DNA of 64,000 bases, taken from Peptoniphilus phoceensis. GTDB taxonomy: Bacteria > Bacillota > Clostridia > Tissierellales > Peptoniphilaceae. Under the pieces are notes generated by a model. The model was not told the origin of the DNA. It searched no databases and worked only from the letters and a program-made list of their open reading frames with translations. Positions 57,151 to 64,000 of this stretch are shown piece by piece. The stretch lies in the NCBI RefSeq assembly GCF_001517665.2, contig NZ_LN999808.1, positions 1 through 64,000 on the forward strand, given 5' to 3'. The position numbers were made by a program, and so were the translations under genes. The first letter of the stretch is position 1, and the number at the start of each line of letters is the position of its first letter.

Positions 57151-57183
57151 GAAAGAGGACCTTCTTAAAATAGACCCTCTTTC
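57151..57183. promoter_or_regulatory. inverted repeat between GntP and dehydratase genes
   Basis: GAAAGAGG/CCTCTTTC arms separated by 17 bases, without a T run on either strand. It lies in the 156-bp gap of a co-directional gene pair and may be a regulatory or RNA-stability structure. Confidence 0.5.
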
Positions 57184-57230
57184 AATTGAATGCCAAAATC
57201 TAATTATTAATATTTTAACTTTCTTTTGTT

Positions 57231-58550
57231 TTAAATAAATCCTAAGAAATATAGAATTAAGGTCATAGTACAGCAACCTAGTCCACTTAATAATGTGGCA
57301 ATACCTATAGATTTAAGTCCTTGGTCAAAAGACATATTACATAAAGTTGTATTTAGCCATAATCCTGATGAGTTAGCATGTGAGAATATAATGCCACCTG
57401 ATCCAATAGCTAGAAAAGCTGCTAAAGGAGTTATACCTAGAGTATTGAGCATTGGTGCAACTAATGCAGATGTTGTTGTCAATGCTAAAGTATTTGAACC
57501 TGTTATTATTCTAATAAGTATAGAAATTAACATTGGCACAAATATTGGAGCTATGCTTGACTCTACTACTCTCTGAGCTATAATATCAGCAACACCTGAG
57601 TTTTTTATAAAAGAACCTAATGATCCACCTAAACAAGTAATAAATATTGGAACGACTGAACCAATAAGCGCATTTTCAAATATATCATTTCTATATTCTT
57701 TTTTTTGCCAAAATTTTTCAATTTGTAAAAACATAGCCATGAATACTCCTATAAGGAGTGCAGATAATGGATTACCTACAAATGAAGTTATTTCATTAAT
57801 CCTAGTTTCTGGATATAGAACACCTACAACATTGTCTATTAGAATTAGGAAAATTGGTATTATTAAAGGAATAATAGATTTACCAAAATTTGGAATATTG
57901 TCTAACTTATCCACTTCTGTTATAAATTCATCTTTGGGTTCTATATATTTCTTTATGCTTTTCGCCCACAAAACATTTACGATTGCTCCAGGTATCGCTA
58001 CCAAGATTCCCCACGGAATAACTTCTCCTAACGATAGTCCTAAGATAGATGCCGCTGCAACAGGCCCTGGAGTTGGTGGAACTAAAGAACTTGTAATAAC
58101 CCCAACTTGTATTACTGCAGCAAATTGCATCATTGATAGTCCAGTTGTTACAGAAATATTCGAACAAATAGGTATTAATAATAATCCAATTGTATCAGGA
58201 AATATAGGTATTCCCATTATAAAACAACTCAATGCTATCGCCCAAAGTACCTTTTTTTGACCAAACCACTTTATAAAAGTATTCGTTATTTTTATAGCTG
58301 CTCCAGTTTTACTCAATATCTCTCCTAAAACTGATCCTAAAAATATTACTAATGCTACATTTTTAGCTGTGTTTCCAAAACCCTCATTGATTAATTTTGG
58401 CACCTCATTTAATGGCGTTTTAATAGCCACCGCCAAAAATATAGTAACCAAAAGCATACTCATACTGGCATGAACTTTAAACTTACTTACTAATAATAGT
58501 AATATTATAATTGCTACAAAGAAAACCGTTAATATATATGTACTATTCAT
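57231..58550 (-). CDS. GntP-family permease
   Basis: 439 residues with about twelve membrane segments. GntP signatures: NEGFGNTAKNVALVIFLGSVLGEILSKTGAA, LVPPTPGPVAAASILG and GSNTLALTTTSALVAPML, plus FSHANSSGLWL near the C-terminus. The family transports gluconate, other aldonic acids, fructuronate or D-serine with protons. The adjacent dehydratase suggests a sugar acid as substrate, but D-serine or similar cannot be ruled out given the aminotransferases and RidA. Confidence 0.92.
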   Translation of the reverse strand: MNSTYILTVFFVAIIILLLLVSKFKVHASMSMLLVTIFLAVAIKTPLNEVPKLINEGFGNTAKNVALVIFLGSVLGEILSKTGAAIKITNTFIKWFGQKKVLWAIALSCFIMGIPIFPDTIGLLLIPICSNISVTTGLSMMQFAAVIQVGVITSSLVPPTPGPVAAASILGLSLGEVIPWGILVAIPGAIVNVLWAKSIKKYIEPKDEFITEVDKLDNIPNFGKSIIPLIIPIFLILIDNVVGVLYPETRINEITSFVGNPLSALLIGVFMAMFLQIEKFWQKKEYRNDIFENALIGSVVPIFITCLGGSLGSFIKNSGVADIIAQRVVESSIAPIFVPMLISILIRIITGSNTLALTTTSALVAPMLNTLGITPLAAFLAIGSGGIIFSHANSSGLWLNTTLCNMSFDQGLKSIGIATLLSGLGCCTMTLILYFLGFI

Positions 58551-58625
58551 AATATTCCTCCTTTTTTAATCCATCATAATACAAAAATTTATTTTAATAA
58601 TTAGATTTTTTATACTAAAAATTTT

Positions 58626-59045
58626 TTAGTGGTAACTTACTACGAGTTGGACTTCCACTGGTGCATTACCTGGAAGTGAATATACTCCAATAGCTGCTCT
58701 TGAACAAATTGCAATATCACCTAAGTTCTCGACAATATAGTCAGATGCAAAGTCCGCAATTTTTGAATGTGATGTGAAACCTTCTTCAGCGTTTACATAT
58801 ACTGTCATAGTTACAATAGACTCTATTTCTTGATTATCTTCAAGTGTGTTTTTTATAGCAACAAGTGCATTTTTTGCTGCTTGTCTTACCCCATCTCTGA
58901 ACTTACTAATATCATCAGAAATCATAATCCTACCTTCTATTATCAATTTTCCATCTAACCTTGGTGTCATACCTGCTGAAAAAATTAAATTTTGTGATTT
59001 CTTAGCTGGTATATATTTTCCTTGAGGAATTGGGTTTTTTTCCAT
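58626..59045 (-). CDS. RidA-family enamine/imine deaminase
   Basis: 139 residues. Matches RidA/YjgF: IPQGKYIPAKKSQNLIFSAGMTPRLDGK, the conserved catalytic Arg in CSRAAIGVYSLPGNAPVEVQLV, and the RQAAKNALVAIKNTLE helix. RidA proteins hydrolyse reactive 2-aminoacrylate-like intermediates from PLP enzymes. Its ATG overlaps the stop of the aminotransferase gene by one base, so it probably cleans up after that PLP enzyme. Confidence 0.9.
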   Translation of the reverse strand: MEKNPIPQGKYIPAKKSQNLIFSAGMTPRLDGKLIIEGRIMISDDISKFRDGVRQAAKNALVAIKNTLEDNQEIESIVTMTVYVNAEEGFTSHSKIADFASDYIVENLGDIAICSRAAIGVYSLPGNAPVEVQLVVSYH

Positions 59046-60262
59046 TATTTTGACCTGTACCTTTCTATCATTTCTACAATTCTATCTACTGCATCTGATG
59101 CTTTTTTAGGATCTTGGGAGAAGTTAAGTCTTATGCAATCATCAAATTGTGGCCCAAATTCTGTACCAACTGTTACTATTACATTTGCGTGAATTCTTAA
59201 AATTTTAACAAAATCTCCAATACTTACATCTAGCTTAGGTAGTTTAGGGAATATATAAGATCCACCTTCAGTTGGTCTAATCTTAACTCCTTCAACTTTT
59301 CTAAATTTAGCAACTAAGTCGTCTCTAATTTCTTGATGTGCCTTTATCCTGTCTTCTAACCATCCTTCAGGTTCATCAAACCACAAGTCAAGCATTGCTT
59401 GGTTATAGCCTGGTGCTCTAAGAGAAACTATAGCCTGAAGTTTTTCCATTCTGTCAATAATTTGTTTAGACCCATAGGCTATACCAAGTCTAAATCCACT
59501 CATTGATTCAGTCTTTGATGGTCCCATTATAGTTATTAACTTATCGAAATCTACATCTTCATTAATCATATGATGATATTCACGTCCATCAAAAATTTGT
59601 CTTGAATATAACTCGTCTGCAAGTAAAGTAACATCATATTTCTTAGCTAATCTTGCAATCTCTTCAAGCTCTTTCTTTGAGTACACAGCACCCGTTGGAT
59701 TGCCTGGATTTGTAAATAAGAAAACTCTTACTCCGTCTTTAAAAGCATTTTCTAGAGCATTAAAGTCAATACCTGAACTTCCTGAAGGTGCATTTAAGTA
59801 GTCTAATTGGACTGGATAAATATCTGCTTCTAGAAATTCTGCTAATTTTCTATTATCAAAATAATCTGGTTCTAAGATTGCAACCTTATCTTCGGCAGCA
59901 ATTAGAGAACTCATAGCTAAAAATAATGCTCCCTGTGTTCCTGGAGTTATAATTATATTATTGTTAGGATTTATTTTTACTCCTGTGAAACTTTCAATGT
60001 TTTTAGCAACTTTTTCACGAATAAACTTGTGACCCCTGTATTCAGAGTAAGCTTGTTTGCCACCAGCCTTATAGGACTCAATAAATCTTTCTAAAGAGCC
60101 TGGTATAGGCGGATGAGCATCTACATCACCATGTGAAAAATCAACAAGCTCTCCTTTTATTTTTTCACCCCTCAGTTCAAGCTTTTCTTCAGATTGAAGT
60201 CCTTCTTGACCTGGGGCATTATCAATACCTAATCTTTTAAATTTTTCTTCAACTCTAGTCAT
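59045..60262 (-). CDS. class I/II PLP aminotransferase (second)
   Basis: 405 residues. Fold-type I motifs: FSHGDVDAHPPIPGSLE, TPGTQGALFLAMSSL, NPGNPTGAVYSKKELE, DELYSRQIFDG and PLP lysine in MGPSKTESMSGFRLG, with a C-terminal substrate Arg in IRLNFSQ. It differs clearly from the other aminotransferase in this cluster and resembles PLP enzymes that may act as beta-lyases or aminotransferases. With the adjacent RidA this hints at an aminoacrylate intermediate. It is transcribed away from the LysR regulator. Confidence 0.9.
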   Translation of the reverse strand: MTRVEEKFKRLGIDNAPGQEGLQSEEKLELRGEKIKGELVDFSHGDVDAHPPIPGSLERFIESYKAGGKQAYSEYRGHKFIREKVAKNIESFTGVKINPNNNIIITPGTQGALFLAMSSLIAAEDKVAILEPDYFDNRKLAEFLEADIYPVQLDYLNAPSGSSGIDFNALENAFKDGVRVFLFTNPGNPTGAVYSKKELEEIARLAKKYDVTLLADELYSRQIFDGREYHHMINEDVDFDKLITIMGPSKTESMSGFRLGIAYGSKQIIDRMEKLQAIVSLRAPGYNQAMLDLWFDEPEGWLEDRIKAHQEIRDDLVAKFRKVEGVKIRPTEGGSYIFPKLPKLDVSIGDFVKILRIHANVIVTVGTEFGPQFDDCIRLNFSQDPKKASDAVDRIVEMIERYRSK

Positions 60263-60311
60263 TTTTCAACCTTCTTTCTATAAATTAAAATATTTTTATT
60301 TCTATGATATA

Positions 60312-60341
60312 ATATTACCAGTAAAACCTTTTCATTGTCTA
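60312..60341 (-). promoter_or_regulatory. promoter of the aminotransferase-RidA-GntP transcript
   Basis: Minus-strand -35 TAGACA (60336-60341), 18-base spacer, -10 TAATAT (60312-60317), about 45 bp before the start codon. The imperfect -35 fits an activator-dependent promoter. Confidence 0.5.
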
Positions 60342-60357
60342 ATACGTATTGTCGTAT
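60342..60357. promoter_or_regulatory. candidate LysR-type operator
   Basis: ATACGTATTGTCGTAT, an interrupted palindrome (ATACG/CGTAT), in the gap between the LysR gene and the aminotransferase. It directly abuts the -35 of the leftward promoter, an ordinary activation site for LysR proteins. Confidence 0.6.
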
Positions 60358-60389
60358 AAGATTATATAAATTTGATTATAGGAGATATT

Positions 60390-61331
60390 ATGTTTGATTA
60401 TAATGAATATATTTATGAAGTTTATGTACATAAAAGTTTTTCTAATGCAGCAAAATCTTTATTTGTTTCACAGCCCTCTCTTAGTAATATTGTAAAAAAA
60501 GTTGAAGATGATTTAGGCGTCGTATTATTCGATAGAAAATCAAACCCGATTCAACTAACTGAAGCTGGTAAAATTTATATAGATGCAATAGAAAAAGTAA
60601 TGGAATTAGAGAAAACTACCTCTGAAAATTTAAAAAAATTAACTGACTCTAAACAAAATATTTTTACTCTTTGCGGATCAACTTATTTCTGCACACAAAT
60701 ATTCCCTGAGATTATTGAAGAATACTCTGGGATTGATCCCGAACTAAAAATTGCAATCATAGAAATTGGAACAGGTGAAATTGATGAATTTTTAAAATTT
60801 AACCTGGCTGATCTGGGAGTATGTGTCGAAAATTTAAACCAAAAATTATTTAATACACAAGTTTGGTTCAATGAAGAATTAATTTTGGCAGTACCTAAAT
60901 CTAATCCAATAAATAATAGTTTAGGTGAGTTTGTTTTGAGTTATGAAGATATAACTAATTTGGATACTGTTAGTCGAGAAAAATGTGTTGATTTAAAATT
61001 ATTTCAAAATGAAAATTTTATTTTCTTAAAAGAAGGTAATGATTTACACGAACGTGCTATGAATATTTGCTACGAATATGGCTTTAGACCAAATATTTTG
61101 ATTTATATGGATCAGCTACAAACTTCATATGACATAGCAAAATCTGGCAAAGGAATAGTTTTTATTAGAGATCGTATTGTTAAACAGGATAAGTTTAATG
61201 ATTCTCTGTTTTATTATAAATTAAATAGTGAGTACGCAAAAAGAACTGTAAACTTTTTTTATTTAAAAAATAAAGTTTTATCTGACAAGGAAAAAGATTT
61301 TATCAATTACTTAAAAAATTTTCAGCTCTAA
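60390..61331 (+). CDS. LysR-family transcriptional regulator
   Basis: 313 residues from the ATG at 60390, which follows AGGAGA; an in-frame ATG at 60372 lies before that ribosome site. The N-terminal helix-turn-helix is typical (FSNAAKSLFVSQPSLSNIVKKVEDDLGVVLFDRKSNPIQLTEAGKIYIDAI); the rest is a periplasmic-binding-protein-like effector domain. It is divergent from the aminotransferase-RidA-GntP-dehydratase genes and probably their activator. The effector would be the pathway substrate or an intermediate. Confidence 0.92.
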   Translation: MFDYNEYIYEVYVHKSFSNAAKSLFVSQPSLSNIVKKVEDDLGVVLFDRKSNPIQLTEAGKIYIDAIEKVMELEKTTSENLKKLTDSKQNIFTLCGSTYFCTQIFPEIIEEYSGIDPELKIAIIEIGTGEIDEFLKFNLADLGVCVENLNQKLFNTQVWFNEELILAVPKSNPINNSLGEFVLSYEDITNLDTVSREKCVDLKLFQNENFIFLKEGNDLHERAMNICYEYGFRPNILIYMDQLQTSYDIAKSGKGIVFIRDRIVKQDKFNDSLFYYKLNSEYAKRTVNFFYLKNKVLSDKEKDFINYLKNFQL

Positions 61332-61447
61332 ATAATTATATGTTAATTCTTATAAGAACATTTAAATGTTTCTATGCTCAAACACTTGAAGTTATCCCTC
61401 TTAAATTATAATTTATTTTTAGAAACTATTTTATAAGGAGATAATTC
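61332..61447. other. gap between LysR gene and decayed gene
   Basis: About 115 bp of AT-rich DNA. AAGGAG at 61436-61441 precedes the decayed gene and may be its old ribosome site. Nothing else is visible. Confidence 0.5.
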
Positions 61448-62421
61448 ATTAGAATTGGAATTATAGGATACGAAAATGTGTGGAGAGCTTTTGTTAATCT
61501 GTTAAATATAACAACAAGAATCTTGCAAATTTAGGAATACAGACTATTTTGAATTATATGCTTGGCAATAAATTGGAAATTTGTAATACCAAGGTAATTG
61601 ATTTTGATGACTTGATTTTATCTGAAAGCCTAGAGTCAAATGAACTTTATTATAAGAAAATAAATTTTGACTTTTTGATGTCTAATAAAGACATAGATGT
61701 ACTTATAGAGATACTCCTACAATTCTAAAAAATATTGGTATTGCTCAGAAACATATTGAGGCTGCTCTTTTAAATATTATCAATGTTGTAACTGCAAATA
61801 AGGGTCTCGTAATATATAAACACAAAAAATTAAAGAATCTTTCCGGCGGGAGAAATTTAAACGTGGCATTGGTTGCACTGGTGGTGGAGCTCTTTCTCCT
61901 CTCAATGCAAGACTTCATGATTTAGCTGAAGCTGAAGTAAAATCAATTGAGGCTGTATTAAATAGAACAAGTAATTTTATTCTGAAGCAAATGGGAAACA
62001 ATGAAATTACATTTAGTTCTTCCCTAAAAGAAGCTCATAGGATTGGTATACCTGAAGCATATCCAACATATTATATCAGCGGATATGATACAGACACTAA
62101 ATTGCTGATTTTATCAAATATTTTGATGAATTTAGATTTAAAACTTGAATATATTAGCATAAAGGGAATAGAAAATATAGATATCAAAAACGTCATTTTT
62201 GCAAAAAATGATAATATGCGATCTAAACTAGTAGAATCTGGTGTCAGAAATGACGATAAATTAAGTTCTGAAGCTGTATTAAAACTAGTTGATGAAGATA
62301 ATACTTTATATTCAATTAACAAAAAAACAAAAGAGTTAAATATATGACAGATACTATTGGTGAATTAGTTGTATTCGAAAAAGAATCTAGTCCAATACAG
62401 CTGGCACATCAATTTTTATAG
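61448..62421 (+). pseudogene. homoserine dehydrogenase remnant
   Basis: The DNA codes, in changing frames, for a protein like the NAD(P)-homoserine dehydrogenase family. The pieces are RIGIIGYENVWRAFVNLLN (a damaged Rossmann motif, where GYGNVG would be expected), KNLANLGIQTILNYMLGN, DIDVLIE then TPTILKNI...VVTANKGLVI, GCTGGGALSPLNARLHDLAEAEVKSIEAVLNRTSNFILKQM and finally TIGELVVFEKESSPIQLAH. Frame changes lie near 61510, 61715, 61850 and 62345. At least four frameshifts and two altered glycines show that it is not functional. It may be a remnant of an inserted or duplicated gene beside the LysR cluster. Confidence 0.8.
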
Positions 62422-62644
62422 ATATAATAAATATGTTAATTTAGTCAAAATTTATATATTAAATCTTAACTTTTTTTCACAACTTTATAAAATTCACCCT
62501 CTATATTTAAAATATAATTTAATAGATTTTTTATTTACTTTTGATTCGTTATTATATTCTATTCAATAAATCTTTTCTATTATTCTAAAATTTTTTATAA
62601 ACTGTTTTCTTACAATTCTTTATATCAACTCCAAAAATTTACAT
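62422..62644. other. AT-rich gap after the pseudogene
   Basis: About 220 bp of AT-rich sequence. I see no gene or clear structure until the EF-Tu terminator. Confidence 0.5.
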
Positions 62645-62672
62645 TAAAAAAGAGGGAGCATAAACTCCCTCT
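62645..62672 (-). terminator. terminator of the EF-Tu gene
   Basis: AGAGGGAG/CTCCCTCT stem with a six-base loop and a T run on the minus strand, 35 bp after the stop codon. Confidence 0.9.
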
Positions 62673-62706
62673 AATTTTTTATTTATTAAGATTGTAATCC
62701 AAAGGA

Positions 62707-63900
62707 TTAGTCAATAATCTTTGATACTACTCCTGATGCTACAGTTCTTCCACCTTCACGAATAGCGAATCTTAGTCCTTCGTCCATTGCGATTGGTGTG
62801 ATTAGTGTTACTGTAAATGTTGAGTTATCTCCTGGCATTACCATTTCTACGCCTTCTGCTAGTTGGATATCTCCTGTTACGTCTGTTGTTCTGAAGTAGA
62901 ATTGTGGTCTGTATCCGTTAAAGAATGGAGTGTGTCTTCCTCCTTCTTCTTTTGTTAGTACGTACACTTCTGCTTCGAATTTTGTGTGTGGGTGAATTGT
63001 TCCTGGTGCTGCTAGTACTTGTCCTCTTTGGATTTCTTCTCTTTGTACTCCTCTTAGTAGGGCTCCTATGTTGTCTCCAGCTTCTGCTTGGTCTAGTTGT
63101 TTTCTAAACATTTCTACACCTGTTACTACTACTTGTCTCATTTCGTCTGTTAAGCCAACTAGTTCTACTGTGTCTCCTACTTTTACTACACCTTGTTCTA
63201 CTCTTCCTGTTGCTACTGTTCCTCTTCCTGTGATTGAGAAGATGTCTTCGATTGGCATTAGGAATGGGTGTTCTGTGTCTCTTGCTGGTGTTGGAATGTA
63301 TTCGTCTACTTCTTCCATTAGTTTTGCTACTTTGTCTCCCCATTCTCCGTCTGGATCTTCTAGGGCTTTTAGTGCTGATCCTACTACGATTGGTGTGTTG
63401 TCTCCATCAAAGTCGTATTCGCTTAGTAGATCTCTTACTTCCATTTCTACTAATTCAATTAGTTCTGGATCGTCTACTTGGTCTTCTTTGTTTAGGAATA
63501 CTACAATCTTAGGTACACCAACTTGTCTTGCAAGTAGGATGTGTTCTCTTGTTTGTGGCATTGGACCGTCTGCTGCTGATACTACTAGGATTGCTCCGTC
63601 CATTTGTGCTGCTCCTGTGATCATGTTCTTAACATAGTCAGCGTGTCCTGGGCAGTCAACGTGTGCGTAGTGTCTTTTTTCTGTTTCGTATTCTACGTGA
63701 GAAGTTGAGATTGTGATTCCTCTTTCTCTTTCTTCTGGTGCTTTATCAATGTTTGCGTAATCTACGAATTCTCCGCCGCCAAATCTCTTGTTCATTACAA
63801 GTGTGATTGCAGCTGTAAGAGTTGTTTTACCGTGGTCAACGTGACCAATTGTTCCAATGTTTACGTGTGGTTTATTTCTTTCAAATTTTGCTTTTCCCAT
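62707..63900 (-). CDS. tuf: translation elongation factor Tu
   Basis: 397 residues, complete. GTP-binding motifs [20 protein letters not shown] and NKEDQVDD, effector region [14 protein letters not shown], then domains 2 and 3 ending in [17 protein letters not shown]. It brings aminoacyl-tRNA to the ribosome. Codon use is strongly biased, as expected for a highly expressed gene. A strong AGGAGG site precedes the ATG. The gene that precedes it (in most bacteria fusA) lies outside the window. Confidence 0.98.
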   Translation of the reverse strand: MGKAKFERNKPHVNIGTIGHVDHGKTTLTAAITLVMNKRFGGGEFVDYANIDKAPEERERGITISTSHVEYETEKRHYAHVDCPGHADYVKNMITGAAQMDGAILVVSAADGPMPQTREHILLARQVGVPKIVVFLNKEDQVDDPELIELVEMEVRDLLSEYDFDGDNTPIVVGSALKALEDPDGEWGDKVAKLMEEVDEYIPTPARDTEHPFLMPIEDIFSITGRGTVATGRVEQGVVKVGDTVELVGLTDEMRQVVVTGVEMFRKQLDQAEAGDNIGALLRGVQREEIQRGQVLAAPGTIHPHTKFEAEVYVLTKEEGGRHTPFFNGYRPQFYFRTTDVTGDIQLAEGVEMVMPGDNSTFTVTLITPIAMDEGLRFAIREGGRTVASGVVSKIID

Positions 63901-63962
63901 TATATTCCTCCTGGATTTTTAAATTAAGTTCATAATACCTCATATTGGATTTTTTTTCAACA

Positions 63963-63986
63963 TTTAAGGCACTTTTAAGCCTTAAA
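63963..63986. other. inverted repeat in the EF-Tu leader
   Basis: Perfect TTTAAGGC/GCCTTAAA stem with an eight-base spacer, upstream of tuf. No T run follows it on the minus strand, so it is not a normal terminator. It may be a processing or stability structure between an upstream gene and tuf. Confidence 0.5.
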
Positions 63987-64000
63987 TTGCTTCCATTTTT

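Noticed and set aside
51408-62421. Mobile genetic element (integrase or transposase) carrying the catabolic cluster
   Set aside because: No integrase, transposase, tRNA target or terminal repeats are visible; only the decayed gene hints at turnover.
62369-62569. 66-codon frame after the pseudogene
   Set aside because: Starts inside the homoserine dehydrogenase remnant in the wrong frame and continues into AT-rich DNA.

Overview
The window comes from a low-GC, strictly anaerobic Gram-positive bacterium. The partial 16S rRNA at the left edge, the gene set (group-B-like [FeFe] hydrogenase, superoxide reductase, acyl-CoA dehydrogenase with EtfAB, pyruvate carboxylase, type III glutamine synthetase) and the mix of sortase-anchored and SLH-anchored surface proteins fit Firmicutes, family Peptoniphilaceae, with Anaerococcus-like species the best guess. 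The family assignment is an inference from memory of such genomes. Almost everything lies on the minus strand.

Layout. 1-950: 5' part of an rRNA operon reading leftward, driven by three stacked TTGACA/17-bp promoters. 950-8100: a frameshifted ClbS/DfsB-like gene, a CmpB-like membrane protein, a lipid kinase-LacI-LuxR operon, two envelope/stress-type small proteins, a structured non-coding RNA candidate with its own promoter, an RluA-family pseudouridine synthase and NAD kinase. 8100-18050: glutamine synthetase III-CTP synthase operon with a terminator in its leader, an OmpR-type two-component system, BrkB-like membrane protein, ComF, RecD2 helicase, PspC. 18100-26700: pyruvate carboxylase, an AbrB/RelE-type toxin-antitoxin pair flanked by two related structured repeats, the L13-S9 operon, the hydrogenase with a thioredoxin-like [2Fe-2S] partner, a divergent Crp/Fnr regulator and PgpA. 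26700-34800: ApbE flavin transferase and a 1,842-residue cell-wall protein with eleven G5 units. 34800-40650: bcd-etfB-etfA operon with a candidate Rex operator, a universal stress protein, a TetR regulator overlapping a DUF2871 membrane protein. 41000-51300: an SLH protein with a very tyrosine-rich insert, PAS-PP2C phosphatase, 23S rRNA methyltransferase, superoxide reductase, iron alcohol dehydrogenase, asymmetric ABC exporter pair. 51400-62400: a catabolic gene cluster (aldolase-like RraA protein, two D-2-hydroxyacid dehydrogenases, two aminotransferases, IlvD/Edd dehydratase, GntP permease, RidA) with a divergent LysR regulator, followed by a decayed homoserine dehydrogenase. 62700-63900: EF-Tu.

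The most promising undescribed items are the structured RNA at about 6113-6297, the LysR/GntP/IlvD/RraA gene cluster whose substrate cannot be read from the sequence, and the pair of compensatory-stem repeats around the toxin-antitoxin operon. Product names are assigned by recognising motifs by eye. No database search or folding program was run.
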